This document shows positions 9,281 to 22,212 of a stretch of 64,000 nt of DNA, piece after piece. Each line of letters begins with the position of its first letter. The first letter of the stretch is position 1. The translations under genes were made by a program, and so were the position numbers. The notes beneath the pieces were generated by a model. It was not told the origin of the DNA and did not search any database. It saw only the letters and a program-made list of their open reading frames with translations. This DNA is from Cyprinodon diabolis (Eukaryota > Chordata > Actinopteri > Cyprinodontiformes > Cyprinodontidae): NCBI GenBank assembly GCA_030533445.1, contig CM060082.1, forward strand, positions 34,553,817 to 34,617,816, written 5' to 3'.

Positions 9281-11953
9281 CTAGTTATTATTATAATTCT
9301 CCCGTATACCCAAAACTTCGGCGCGTAACTAGTCCCGCACGGTTTGGCGGATCGGGCCCAAAGTTGGCACACGCGTCGGGACCAATGGGGTGATGTGTGC
9401 TTGTATAAAACTTTCTCATTAGTCCGAAGGTTTGCGAATTATTAGCGAAAACGTCGCAAAAAAATCCCATAGGAAATGAATGGGGAGAGGAAAAAAAAAG
9501 CATAAAAAACAGCACTTCACTGTGTCGGCATACATTCACCTAGAAAAACAGTTTGAAGCTCAGTTTGTAGATAAATCCTTCGTCTATTTAAAACTGAAGA
9601 CGGTATGTTGATAACTGCTACGGTTTTTGTATAATCAGACCTCAAGCGCCACAAAGTTTTAGCAAAATCCAGCCTGCTAGAGTGGAGCAACTGAAAAGCT
9701 AGAGTGTGAGGCAGGCGTTTTTTAAACACAAAAAAACATTTTAAACTCGCCCTCACGGCCACATATTTATAGCTAGAGTCACCATTTTTGGTCAGTTTGT
9801 AGACTGAAATCTCTGGACCCACACAATATCTTCGGAATTACGGTAGGATTAATACTTTTCCTTAAAAACCCTCCAGACCGACCTAAAGTCGATGAAAATC
9901 AGAGCCGTTTTTCATTGGTTTTGGAGCAGAAGAGGGGAGAAAAACGAATCCGACTATGTGTTTTAAACTCGTCATAAATATTTTTCTGAATGACACACAT
10001 ACACCAAAGTTGGCATAGTTGGAGTCGAAGGATGTCTGACGCTCACGGTGAAAAAATTTTTTGAATAACTCATACGGTTTTTGCTCAGCAGTCGTTTGTT
10101 CGGAGGACATTTTAAGCACCTGAAAGCTGAGTGACAGTGACCTGCTGCAGCTAGCTCAATTAGAAGCTTAGGTGTGATGAAACGTTTTTTCTTTTTCTTT
10201 CTCTTCCCATTCAGTTTGTAGATGACCTACAGCCATGAAAGTTACTCCAATTGAAGACAAGATATAGCTGTCGCTTAGATAAAAAGAATTTTTCAGACAC
10301 CTTTTACGGTTTTTACTCAGCAGTCGTTTGTTCGGAGGGGTGCTTTAGCAGCTAAAAGGTGAGTGAGAGTGAGGTCCTGCAGTTCAAACAAAGGGAGGAG
10401 CAGGTGGGCCAACCATTTTGTTTGTGCTTCGTTTTGGGTTGTGAAAGACCTACAGACATGAAGGTTACCCCAGTCTGAGACAAAGGATAGATGTTGCTTT
10501 CACTGAAAGAATTTTTCAGATATCTTTTACGGTTTTTGCTCAGCAGTCGTTTGTTCGGAGGGTAAGCACCTGGAAGCTAGCTGACAGTTAGCTTCTGCAG
10601 CAGCCTGCTAGAGTGCAGCTGCTGAAATCTTAGTGTGAGGCGGCCATTTTTTTAAGATCAAACATCTTATTCTCGCCCTCACGGCCACATATTTGGAGCT
10701 ACAGTCACCATTTTTGGTCAGTTTGTAGACTGAAACCTCTGGACTCACACAATGTCTTCGGAATTACGGTAGGATTAATACTTTTCCTTAAAAACCCTCC
10801 AGACCAACCTAAAGTCGATGAGTTTCAGCCTTTCTCCATTCTTTTTGAGCTGAAGATGGGAGAGAAACGAATCAGACTATGTGTTTTCAAGTCGTCATAA
10901 ATATTGTTCTGAATGACACACATACACCAAAGTTGGTATACTTGGAGTCGAAGGATTGCTGATGCTCATGGTGAAAATGTTTTTTGAATAACTCATACGG
11001 TTTTTGATCAGTAGTCGTTTGTTTTCGTTGCCGTTCTTCCCATACAAAAAAGCCTGGGAAGAAGAAACCAATAGTGAGTGCAGCTGTTGTCTGTGTCAGT
11101 GAGAGGCTCGTTAAGCGTTGTCAAGGTTACCAAGCTTCAAACAGATTTTACCTCTGCTGTTTTAAACAGCACATATTAATCTAATGGAGGGTGAAAGGAC
11201 TGATTTAACATTGGGAAATGGATACTATATGACTGCTGTCCATGACACTTCCCTTGCCACTCAGCACTGATAGACTTTCAAAATAAGACTCCAGGGACCC
11301 TACAAAATAAAAGCCTCTATATTTTTTACATATATTTATTGCCCTATATGGCTCAATATTATGACCCAAACTCAACCCCGTTTTAGAGAATAGACTCTAG
11401 GAGACTGTTTAAAACACACCCTATAGCAAATTTCAAAATAAAAGCCTCCCATTTCCGCTTCATCTACTGCCCTAATAACATGGAAAAAGAGTGATTTAAC
11501 GATTGGAAAGTAATCAACTATCATTGACGGGTCTGAACATTTTCTATAAACACAACTCTGTTGGACTTTCAAAATAAGACTCCAGCGACCCTACAAAATA
11601 AAAGCCTCTAGATTATACTAATGCATTAATTGATGCAAATGGCTCAACATTATGACCCAAACTCTTCCAGGTTGTTTTTATTAGACTCTAGTGACCTTTT
11701 CAAAACACACCCAGAGCAAATTTCACAATAAAAGTCTCCCATTTACTCTGTAATACAGCAACTATTCACCTAATAACATGGAAAACCAGTGATTTAACAT
11801 TTGGAAATTGATTCTATATAACTGCTGGGCATGACCCATCTTTAGATGCACTTCCATGATAGACTTTCAAAATAAGACTCCAGGGACTCTACAGAATAAA
11901 AGCCTCTTCCTTATACACACTCATACATTCTGGCATATTGCTCATTGCCATTT

Positions 11954-12158
11954 GTAATTTCATCACTGCAATGGCTCTTAGAAGGCGGGCGGAGCCCGCC
12001 ATTGGTGATTTCATCACTGCAATGGCTCTTAGAAGGCGGGCGGAGCCCGCCATTGGTGATTTCATCACTGCAATGGCTCTTAGCAGGCGGGCAGAGCCCG
12101 CCATTGGTGATTTTTTTCATCGCTGCAAGGGCTCCTAGCAGGCGGGCGGAGCCCACCA
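11954..12158 (+). repeat. Hairpin minisatellite, unit 4 (4 copies)
   Basis: Lacks the short 27-bp copy. Consecutive full copies are almost identical; the last has GCCCACC. Confidence 0.92.
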
Positions 12159-12430
12159 ACTGAGCTTTACCCACTGCGGTTCAATATGGACAACCCATAT
12201 TACCCTTTTGCATCATACGCTGTGCACGTCTATTTCCCAGATTTCAGCACAAGTGGCACACAGCTCTCTTTGCCCATGACCTAGCCCTCTTTCCTTCCCT
12301 CAGCAGCCCTCAAAGGCGTAAGCAGTTGGTCTGGGGAGCCCCGACATAACTTGCCAGGGCCGTATTGGCCCTGTTCCCCAGACGGGCAGTAGGTGGCCCC
12401 CCTCAAAATTTCTTTAGAAATTTTCTAGTT

Positions 12431-12628
12431 GGGGGGCCACATGCCGAAGGCATGGCCCACCTACTACTATTGCACATATTTATTCCGCGTATTATTGGGG
12501 GGCCACATGCCGAAGGCATGGCCCACCTACTACTATTGCACATATTTATTCCGCGTATTATTGGGGGGCCACATGCCGAAGGCATGGCCCACCTACTACT
12601 ATTGCACATATTTATTCCGCGTATTATT
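12431..12628 (+). repeat. 66-bp hairpin minisatellite, 3 copies (end of unit 4; reference description)
   Basis: Copies start at 12431, 12497 and 12563, each exactly 66 bp and apparently identical. Each copy starts GGGGGGCCACATGCC-GAA and continues GGCATGGCCC, forming an imperfect hairpin (GGGCC and CATGCC against GGCATG and GCCC with a two-base bulge and GAA loop). It then runs CACCTACTACTATTGCACAT and ends TTATTCCGCGTATTATT. The array is embedded in the ATT run at the unit end; units without it have only ATT repeats here. Confidence 0.95.
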
Positions 12629-15298
12629 ATTATTATTATAATTCTCCCGTATACCCAAAACTTCGGCACGTAACTAGTCCCGCACGGTTTGGCGGATCGG
12701 GCCCAAAGTTGGCACACGCGTCGGGACCAATGGGGTGATGTGTGCTTGTATAAAACTTTCTCATTAGTCCGAAGGTTTGCGAATTATTAGCGAAAACGTC
12801 GCAAAAAAATCCCATAGGAAATGAATGGGGAGAGGAAAAAAAAAGCATAAAAAACAGCACTTCACTGTGTCGGCATACATTCACCTAGAAAAACAGTTTG
12901 AAGCTCAGTTTGTAGATAAATCCTTCGTCTATTTAAAACTGAAGACGGTATGTTGATAACTGCTACGGTTTTTGTATAATCAGACCTCAAGCGCCACAAA
13001 GTTTTAGCAAAATCCAGCCTGCTAGAGTGGAGCAACTGAAAAGCTAGAGTGTGAGGCAGGCGTTTTTTAAACACAAAAAAACATTTTAAACTCGCCCTCA
13101 CGGCCACATATTTATAGCTAGAGTCACCATTTTTGGTCAGTTTGTAGACTGAAATCTCTGGACCCACACAATATCTTCGGAATTACGGTAGGATTAATAC
13201 TTTTCCTTAAAAACCCTCCAGACCGACCTAAAGTCGATGAAAATCAGAGCCGTTTTTCATTGGTTTTGGAGCAGAAGAGGGGAGAAAAACGAATCAGACT
13301 ATGTGTTTTAAACTCGTCATAAATATTTTTCTGAATGACACACATACACCAAAGTTGGCATAGTTGGAGTCGAAGGATGGCTGACGCTCACGGTGAAAAA
13401 ATATTTTGAATAACTCATACGGTTTTTGCTCAGCAGTCGTTTGTTCGGAGGACATTTTAAGCAGCTGAAAGCTGGGGGAGAGTGTCCTGCTGCAGCTAGC
13501 TCAATTAGAAGATCAGGTGTGACAAAACGTTTTTTCTTTTTCTTTCTCTTCCCATTCAGGTTGTAGATGACCTACAGCCATGAAAGTTACTCCAATTGAA
13601 GACAAGATATAGCTGTCGCTTAGATAAAAATAATTTTTCAGATACCTTTTACGGTTTTTACTCAGCAGTCGTTTGTTCGGAGGGGTGCTTTAGCAGCTAA
13701 AAGGTGAGTGAGAGTGAGGTCCTGCAGTTCAAACAAAGGGAGGAGCAGGTGGGCCAACCATTTTGTTTGTGCTTCGTTTTGGGTTGTGAAAGACCTACAG
13801 ACATGAAGGTTACCCCAGTCTGAGACAAAGGATAGATGTTGCTTTCACTGAAAGAATTTTTCAGATATCTTTTACGGTTTTTGCTCAGCAGTCGTTTGTT
13901 CGGAGGGTAAGCACCTGGAAGCTAGCTGACAGTTAGCTTCTGCAGCAGCCTGCTAGAGTGCAGCTGCTGAAATCTTAGTGTGAGGCGGCCATTCTTTTAA
14001 GATCAAACATCTTATTCTCGCCCTCACGGCCACATATTTGGAGCTACAGTCACCATTTTTGGTCAGTTTGTAGACTGAAACCTCTGGACTCACACAATGT
14101 CTTCGGAATTACGGTAGGATTAATACTTTTCCTTAAAAACCGTCCAGACCAACCTAAAGTCGATGAGAGTTTCAGCCTTTCTCTATTCTTTTTGAGCTGA
14201 AGATGGGAGAGAAACGAATCAGACTATGTGTTTTCAACTCGTCATAAATATTTTTCTGAATGACACACATACACCAAAGTTGGTATAGTTGGAGTCGAAG
14301 GATTGCTGATGCTCATGGTGAAAATGTTTTTTGAATAACTCATACGGTTTTTGATCAGTAGTCGTTTGTTCGGTGCCGTTCTTCCCATACAAAAAAGCCT
14401 GGGAAGAAGAAACCAATAGTGAGTGCAGCTGTTGTCTGTGTCAGTGAGAGGCTCGTTAAGCGTTGTCAAGGTTACCAAGCTTCAAACAGATTTTACCTCT
14501 GCTGTTTTAAACAGCACATATTAATCTAATGGAGGGTGAAAGGACTGATTTAACATTGGGAAATGGATACTATATGACTGCTGTCCATGACACTTCCCTT
14601 GCCACTCAGCACTGATAGACTTTCAAAATAAGACTCCAGGGACCCTACAAAATAAAAGCCTCTATATTTTTTACATATATTTATTGCCCTATATGGCTCA
14701 ACATTATGACCCAAACTCAACCCCGTTTTAGAGAATAGACTCTAGGAGACTGTTTAAAACACACCCTGTAGCAAATTTCAAAATAAAAGCCTCCCATTTC
14801 CGCTTCATCTACTGCCCTAATAACATGGAAAAAGAGTGATTTAACGATTGGAAAGTAATCAACTATCATTGACGGGTCTGAACATTTTCTATAAACACAA
14901 CTCTGTTGGACTTTCAAAATAAGACTCCAGGGACCCTACAAAATAAAAGCCTCTAGATTATACTAATGCATTAATTGATGCAAATGGCTCAACATTATGA
15001 CCCAAACTCTTCCAGGTTGTTTTTATTAGACTCTAGTGACCTTTTCAAAACACACCCAGAGCAAATTTCACAATAAAAGTCTCCCATTTACTCTGTAATA
15101 CAGCAACTATTCACCTAATAACATGGAAAACCAGTGATTTAACATTTGGAAATGGATTCTATATCACTGCTGGGCGTGACCCATCTTTTGATGCACATTC
15201 ATGATAGACTTTCAAAATAAGACTACAAGGACTCTACAGAATAAAAGCCTCTTCCTTATACACACTCATACATTCTGGCATATTGCTCATTGCCATTG

Positions 15299-15529
15299 GT
15301 GATTTCATCACTGCAATGGCTCTTAGAAGGCGGGCGGAGCCCGCCAATGGTAACAGGCGGGCGGAGCCCGCCAAAGGTGATTACATCACTGCAATGGCTC
15401 TTAGCAGGCGGGCGGAGCCCGCCATTGGTGATTTCATCACTGCAATGGCTCTTAGAAGGCGGGCAGAGCCCGCCATTGGTGATTTTTTTCTTCACTGAGA
15501 TGGCTCCTAGCAGGCGGGCGAAGCCCGCC
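15299..15529 (+). repeat. Hairpin minisatellite, unit 5 (5 copies)
   Basis: Same copy order as unit 3 with loop AGA in the fourth hairpin. Confidence 0.92.
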
Positions 15530-15764
15530 AACTGGGCTTTACCCACTGTGTTTCAATATGGACAACCCATATTACCCTTGTGCATCATACGCTGTGCACG
15601 TCTATTTCCCAGATTTCAGCACAAGTGGCACACAGCTCTCTTTGCCCATGAACTTGCCCTCTTTCCTTCCCTCAGCAGCCCTCAAAGGCGTAAGCAGTTG
15701 GTCTGGGGAGCCCCGACGTCACTTGCCAGGGCCGTATTGGCCCGGTTCCCCAGACGGGCAGTAG

Positions 15765-15812
15765 GTGGCCCCCCTCAAAATTTCTTTAGAAATTTTCTAG
15801 TTGGGGGGCCAC
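15765..15812. repeat. Foldback made by the unit flank and the first 66-bp repeat
   Basis: GTGGCCCCCC (15765-15774) is the exact reverse complement of GGGGGGCCAC (15803-15812). The 28-base spacer itself contains the AAAATTTC/GAAATTTT palindrome (15777-15796). The downstream arm exists only where the 66-bp minisatellite is present, so seven junctions in the window have this foldback and the others do not. Confidence 0.85.
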
Positions 15813-15868
15813 ATGCCGAAGGCATGGCCCACCTACTACTATTGCACATATTTATTCCGCGTATTATT
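15803..15868 (+). repeat. 66-bp hairpin minisatellite, 1 copy (end of unit 5)
   Basis: Single copy followed by an expanded ATT run. Confidence 0.95.
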
Positions 15869-15882
15869 ATTATTATTATAAT

Positions 15883-18800
15883 TCTCCCGTATACCCAAAA
15901 CTTCGGCACGTAACTAGTCCCGCACGGTTTGGCGGATCGGGCCCAAAGTTGGCACACGCGTCGGGACCAATGGGGTGATGTGTGCTTGTATAAAACTTTC
16001 TCATTAGTCCGAAGGTTTGCGAATTATTAGCGAAAACGTCGCAAAAAAATCCCATAGGAAATGAATGGGGAGAGGAAAAAAAAAAGCATAAAAAACAGCA
16101 CTTCACTGTGTCGGCATACATTCACCTAGAAAAACAGTTTGAAGCTCAGTTTGTAGATAAATCCTTCGTCTATTTAAAACTGAAGACGGTATGTTGATAA
16201 CTGCTACGGTTTTTGTATAATCAGACCTCAAGCGCCACAAAGTTTTAGCAAAATCCAGCCTGCTAGAGTGGAGCAACTGAAAAGCTAGAGTGTGAGGCAG
16301 GCGTTTTTTAAACACAAAAAAACATTTTAAACTCGCCCTCACGGCCACATATTTATAGCTAGAGTCACCATTTTTGGTCAGTTTGTAGACTGAAATCTCT
16401 GGACCCACACAATATCTTCGGAATTACGGTAGGATTAATACTTTTCCTTAAAAACCCTCCAGACCGACCTAAAGTCGATGAAAATCAGAGCCGTTTTTCA
16501 TTGGTTTTGGAGCAGAAGAGGGGAGAAAAACGAATCAGACTATGTGTTTTAAACTCGTCATAAATATTTTTCTGAATGACACACATACACCAAAGTTGGC
16601 ATAGTTGGAGTCGAAGGATGGCTGACGCTCACGGTGAAAAAATATTTTGAATAACTCATACGGTTTTTGCTCAGCAGTCGTTTGTTCGGAGGACATTTTA
16701 AGCAGCTGAAAGCTGGGGGAGAGTGTCCTGCTGCAGCTAGCTCAATTAGAAGATCAGGTGTGACAAAACGTTTTTTCTTTTTCTTTCTCTTCCCATTCAG
16801 GTTGTAGATGACCTACAGCCATGAAAGTTACTCCAATTGAAGACAAGATATAGCTGTCGCTTAGATAAAAATAATTTTTCAGATACCTTTTACGGTTTTT
16901 ACTCAGCAGTCGTTTGTTCGGAGGGGTGCTTTAGCAGCTAAAAGGTGAGTGAGAGTGAGGTCCTGCAGTTCAAACAAAGGGAGGAGCAGGTGGGCCAACC
17001 ATTTTGTTTGTGCTTCGTTTTGGGTTGTGAAAGACCTACAGACATGAAGGTTACCCCAGTCTGAGACAAAGGATAGATGTTGCTTTCACTGAAAGAATTT
17101 TTCAGATATCTTTTACGGTTTTTGCTCAGCAGTCGTTTGTTCGGAGGGTAAGCACCTGGAAGCTAGCTGACAGTTAGCTTCTGCAGCAGCCTGCTAGAGT
17201 GCAGCTGCTGAAATCTTAGTGTGAGGCGGCCATTCTTTTAAGATCAAACATCTTATTCTCGCCCTCACGGCCACATATTTGGAGCTACAGTCACCATTTT
17301 TGGTCAGTTTGTAGACTGAAACCTCTGGACTCACACAATGTCTTCGGAATTACGGTAGGATTAATACTTTTCCTTAAAAACCGTCCAGACCAACCTAAAG
17401 TCGATGAGAGTTTCAGCCTTTCTCTATTCTTTTTGAGCTGAAGATGGGAGAGAAACGAATCAGACTATGTGTTTTCAACTCGTCATAAATATTTTTCTGA
17501 ATGACACACATACACCAAAGTTGGTATAGTTGGAGTCGAAGGATTGCTGATGCTCATGGTGAAAATGTTTTTTGAATAACTCATACGGTTTTTGATCAGT
17601 AGTCGTTTGTTCGGTGCCGTTCTTCCCATACAAAAAAGCCTGGGAAGAAGAAACCAATAGTGAGTGCAGCTGTTGTCTGTGTCAGTGAGAGGCTCGTTAA
17701 GCGTTGTCAAGGTTACCAAGCTTCAAACAGATTTTACCTCTGCTGTTTTAAACAGCACATATTAATCTAATGGAGGGTGAAAGGACTGATTTAACATTGG
17801 GAAATGGATACTATATGACTGCTGTCCATGACACTTCCCTTGCCACTCAGCACTGATAGACTTTCAAAATAAGACTCCAGGGACCCTACAAAATAAAAGC
17901 CTCTATATTTTTTACATATATTTATTGCCCTATATGGCTCAACATTATGACCCAAACTCAACCCCGTTTTAGAGAATAGACTCTAGGAGACTGTTTAAAA
18001 CACACCCTGTAGCAAATTTCAAAATAAAAGCCTCCCATTTCCGCTTCATCTACTGCCCTAATAACATGGAAAAAGAGTGATTTAACGATTGGAAAGTAAT
18101 CAACTATCATTGACGGGTCTGAACATTTTCTATAAACACAACTCTGTTGGACTTTCAAAATAAGACTCCAGGGACCCTACAAAATAAAAGCCTCTAGATT
18201 ATACTAATGCATTAATTGATGCAAATGGCTCAACATTATGACCCAAACTCTTCCAGGTTGTTTTTATTAGACTCTAGTGACCTTTTCAAAACACACCCAG
18301 AGCAAATTTCACAATAAAAGTCTCCCATTTACTCTGTAATACAGCAACTATTCACCTAATAACATGGAAAACCAGTGATTTAACATTTGGAAATGGATTC
18401 TATATCACTGCTGGGCGTGACCCATCTTTTGATGCACATTCATGATAGACTTTCAAAATAAGACTACAAGGACTCTACAGAATAAAAGCCTCTTCCTTAT
18501 ACACACTCATACATTCTGGCATGTTGCTCATTGCCATTGGTGATTTCATCACTGCAATGGCTCTTAGAAGGCGGGCGGAGCCCGCCAATGGTAACAGGCG
18601 GGCGGAGCCCGCCAAAGGTGATTACATCACTGCAATGGCTCTTAGCAGGCGGGCGGAGCCCGCCATTGGTGATTTCATCACTGCAATGGCTCTTAGAAGG
18701 CGGGCAGAGCCCGCCATTGGTGATTTTTTTCTTCACTGAGATGGCTCCTAGCAGGCGGGCGAAGCCCGCCAACTGGGCTTTACCCACTGTGTTTCAATAT

Positions 18801-19051
18801 GGACAACCCATATTACCCTTGTGCATCATACGCTGTGCACGTCTATTTCCCAGATTTCAGCACAAGTGGCACACAGCTCTCTTTGCCCATGAACTTGCCC
18901 TCTTTCCTTCCCTCAGCAGCCCTCAAAGGCGTAAGCAGTTGGTCTGGGGAGCCCCGACGTCACTTGCCAGGGCCGTATTGGCCCGGTTCCCCAGACGGGC
19001 AGTAGGTGGCCCCCCTCAAAATTTCTTTAGAAATTTTCTAGTTATTATAAT
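15883..19051 (+). repeat. Macrosatellite unit 6 (3,169 bp)
   Basis: Adjacent sister of unit 5 with the same private markers, but it ends without any 66-bp repeat. It has one extra A in the run near 16081 and CATGTTGCTC near 18521. Confidence 0.95.
18540..18770 (+). repeat. Hairpin minisatellite, unit 6 (5 copies)
   Basis: Same as unit 5. Confidence 0.92.
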
Positions 19052-21708
19052 TCTCCCGTATACCCAAAACTTCGGCGCGTAACTAGTCCCGCACGGTTTG
19101 GCGGATCGGGCCCAAAGTTGGCACACGCGTTGGGACCAATGGGGTGATGTGTGCTTGTATAAAACTTTCTCATTAGTCCGAAGGTTTGCGAATTATTAGC
19201 GAAAACGTCGCAAAAAAATCCCATAGGAAATGAATGGGAAGAGGTAAAAAAAAGCATAAAAAACAGCACTTCACTGTGTCGGCATACATTCACCTAGAAA
19301 AACAGTTTGAAGCTCAGTTTGTAGATAAATCCTTCGTCTATTTAAAACTGAAGACGGTATGTTGATAACTGCTACGGTTTTTGTATAATCAGACCTCAAG
19401 CACCACAAAGTTTTAGCAAAATCCAGCCTGCTAGAGTGGAGCAACTGAAAAGCTAGAGTGTGAGGCAGGCGTTTTTTAAACACAAAAAAACATTTTAAAC
19501 TCGCCCTCACGGCCACATATTTATAGCTAGAGTCACCATTTTTGGTCAGTTTGTAGACTGAAATCTCTGGACCCACACAATATCTTCGGAATTACGGTAG
19601 GATTAATACTTTTCCTTAAAAACCCTCCAGACCGACCTAAAGTCGATGAAAATCAGAGCCGTTTTTCATTGGTTTTGGAGCAGAAGAGGGGAGAAAAACG
19701 AATCAGACTATGTGTTTTAAACTCGTCATAAATATTTTTCTGAATGACACACATACACCAAAGTTGGCATAGTTGGAGTCGAAGGATGACTGACGCTCAC
19801 GGTGAAAAAATTTTTTGAATAACTCATACGGTTTTTGCTCAGCAGTCGTTTGTTCGGAGGACATTTTAAGCACCTGAAAGCTGAGTGACAGTGACCTGCT
19901 GCAGCTAGCTCAATTAGAAGCTTAGGTGTGATGAAACGTTTTTTCTTTTTCTTTCTCTTCCCATTCAGTTTGTAGATGACCTACAGCCATGAAAGTTACT
20001 CCAATCGAAGACAAGATATAGCTGTCGCTTAGATAAAAAGAATTTTTCAGATACCTTTTACGGTTTTTACTCAGCAGTCGTTTGTTCGGAGGGGTGCTTT
20101 AGCAGCTAAAAGGTGAGTGAGAGTGAGGTCCTGCAGTTAAAAGAAAGGGAGGAGCAGGTGGGCCAACCATTTTGTTTGTGCTTCGTTTTGGGTTGTGAAA
20201 GACCTACAGACATGAAGGTTACCCCAGTCTGAGACAAAGGATAGATGTTGCTTTCACTGAAAGAATTTTTCAGATATCTTTTACGGTTTTTGCTCAGCAG
20301 TCGTTTGTTCGGAGGGTAAGCACCTGGAAGCTAGCTGACAGTTAGCTTCTGCAGCAGCCTGCTAGAGTGCAGCTGCTGAAATCTTAGTGTGAGGCGGCCA
20401 TTTTTTTCAGATCAAACATCTTATTCTCGCCCTCACGGCCACATATTTGGAGCTACAGTCACCATTTTTGGTCAGTTTGTAGACTGAAACCTCTGGACTC
20501 ACACAATGTCTTCGGAATTACGGTAGGATTAATACTTTTCCTTAAAAACCCTCCAGACCAACCTAAAGTCGATGAGAGTTTCAGCCTTTCTCTATTCTTT
20601 TTGAGCTGAAGATGGGAGAGAAACGAATCAGACTATGTGTTTTCAACTCGTCATAAATATTTTTCTGAATGACACACATACACCAAAGTTGGTATAGTTG
20701 GAGTCGAAGGATTGCTGATGCTCATGGTGAAAATGTTTTTTGAATAACTCATACGGTTTTTGATCAGTAGTCGTTTGTTCGGTGCCGTTCTTCCCATACA
20801 AAAAAGCCTGGGAAGAAGAAACCAATAGTGAGTGCAGCTGTTGTCTGTGTCAGTGAGAGGCTCGTTAAGCGTTGTCAAGGTTACCAAGCTTCAAACAGAT
20901 TTTACCTCTGCTGTTTTAAACAGCACATATTAATCTAATGGAGGGTGAAAGGACTGATTTAACATTGGGAAATGGATACTATATGACTGCTGTCCATGAC
21001 ACTTCCCTTGCCACTCAGCACTGATAGACTTTCAAAATAAGACTCCAGGGACCCTACAAAATAAAAGCCTCTATATTTTTTACATATATTTATTGCCCTA
21101 TATGGCTCAACATTATGACCCAAACTCAACCCCGTTTTAGAGAATAGACTCTAGGAGACTGTTTAAAACACACCCTATAGCAAATTTCAAAATAAAAGCT
21201 TCCCATTTCCGCTTCATCTACTGCCCTAATAACATGGAAAAAGAGTGATTTAACGATTGGAAAGTAATCAACTATCATTGACGGGTCTGAACATTTTCTA
21301 TAAACACAACTCTGTTGGACTTTCAAAATAAGACTCCAGCGACCCTACAAAATAAAAGCCTCTAGATTATACTAATGCATTAATTGATGCAAATGGCTCA
21401 ACATTATGACCCAAACTCTTCCAGGTTGTTTTTATTAGACTCTAGTGACCTTTTCAAAACACACCCCAGAGCAAATTTCACAATAAAAGTCTCCCATTTA
21501 CTCTGTAATAAAGCAACTATTCACCTAATAACATGGAAAACCAGTGATTTAACATTTGGAAATGGATTCTATATCACTGCTGGGCGTGACCCATCTTTTG
21601 ATGCACATTCATGATAGACTTTCAAAATAAGACTACAAGGACTCTACAGAATAAAAGCCTCTTCCTTATACACACTCATACATTCTGGCATATTGCTCAT
21701 TGCCATTG

Positions 21709-21939
21709 GTGATTTCATCACTGCAATGGCTCTTAGAAGGAGGGCGGAGCCCGCCAATGGTAACAGGCGGGCGGAGCCCGCCAAAGGTGATTACATCACT
21801 GCAATGGCTCTTAGCAGGCGGGCGGAGCCCGCCATTGGTGATTTCATCACTGCAATGGCTCTTAGAAGGCGGGCAGAGCCCGCCATTGGTGATTTTTTTC
21901 TTCACTGAGATGGCTCCTAGCAGGCGGGCGAAGCCCGCC
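21709..21939 (+). repeat. Hairpin minisatellite, unit 7 (5 copies)
   Basis: First hairpin has a mismatched left arm (GGAGGGC), shared with units 12 and 14. Confidence 0.92.
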
Positions 21940-22212
21940 AACTGGGCTTTACCCACTGTGTTTCAATATGGACAACCCATATTACCCTTTTGCATCATAC
22001 GCTGTGCACGTCTATTTCCCAGATGTCAGCACAAGTGGCACACAGCTCTCTTTGCCCATGAACTTGCCCTCTTTCCTTCCCTCAGCAGCCCTCAAAGGCG
22101 TAAGCAGTTGGTCTGGGGAGCCCCGACGTCACTTGCCAGGGCCGTATTGGCCCGGTTCCCCAGACGGGCAGTAGGTGGCCCCCCTCAAAATTTCTTTAGA
22201 AATTTTCTAGTT

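Larger units (their letters stand above)
6126..9297 (+). repeat. Macrosatellite unit 3 (canonical, 3,172 bp)
   Basis: Used here as the reference for internal structure. CGAATCAGAC and TTAAAAGAAAG variants, five-copy hairpin minisatellite, no 66-bp minisatellite and a short ATT run. Private changes include CACATATACACC near 6825 and GCGACACAAAG near 6475. Confidence 0.95.
9298..12642 (+). repeat. Macrosatellite unit 4 (3,345 bp), three 66-bp copies
   Basis: CGAATCC variant, TTCAGACACC near 10297, a GTTTTCGTTGCCG change near 11023, AATATTATGACC near 11356, CCAGCGACCC near 11582 and AAATTGATTC near 11806. These markers recur together only in unit 19. Four-copy hairpin minisatellite. One C is missing at CACACCCAGAGC near 11706. 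Confidence 0.95.
12643..15882 (+). repeat. Macrosatellite unit 5 (3,240 bp), one 66-bp copy
   Basis: Shares with units 6 and 20 a block of private markers: GGCACGTAAC at the start, GATGGCTGACG, AAAATATTTTG, AGCTGGGGGAGAGTGTCC, GATCAGGTGTGACAAAACG, TTCAGGTTGTAG, GGCCATTCTTTT, AACCGTCC and CACCCTGTAGC. Confidence 0.95.

Noticed and set aside
9185..9300. Unit end as a Helitron 3' end (hairpin before a short CTAG-like end)
   Set aside because: A GC hairpin followed by CTAGTT is only loosely similar; there is no matching 5' end and no Rep/helicase sequence.
12431..12628. 66-bp repeats as a small foldback transposon
   Set aside because: No target-site duplication independent of the ATT run and no terminal inverted repeats enclosing the whole element; tandem copies fit a minisatellite better.
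19052..19293. Minus-strand frame of 82 codons (19045-19293) starting with ATG, kept in most units
   Set aside because: It lies in the youngest, most homogenised part of the unit, lacks any recognisable domain, and starts or frames are changed in some units (for example unit 6 by one extra A). Preservation is explained by homogenisation.
19271..19576. Minus-strand frame of 101 codons found in most units
   Set aside because: It begins with GTG and has no upstream ATG in frame. It runs through the degenerate 230-bp modules and is shortened in units 11 and 18 by single changes.
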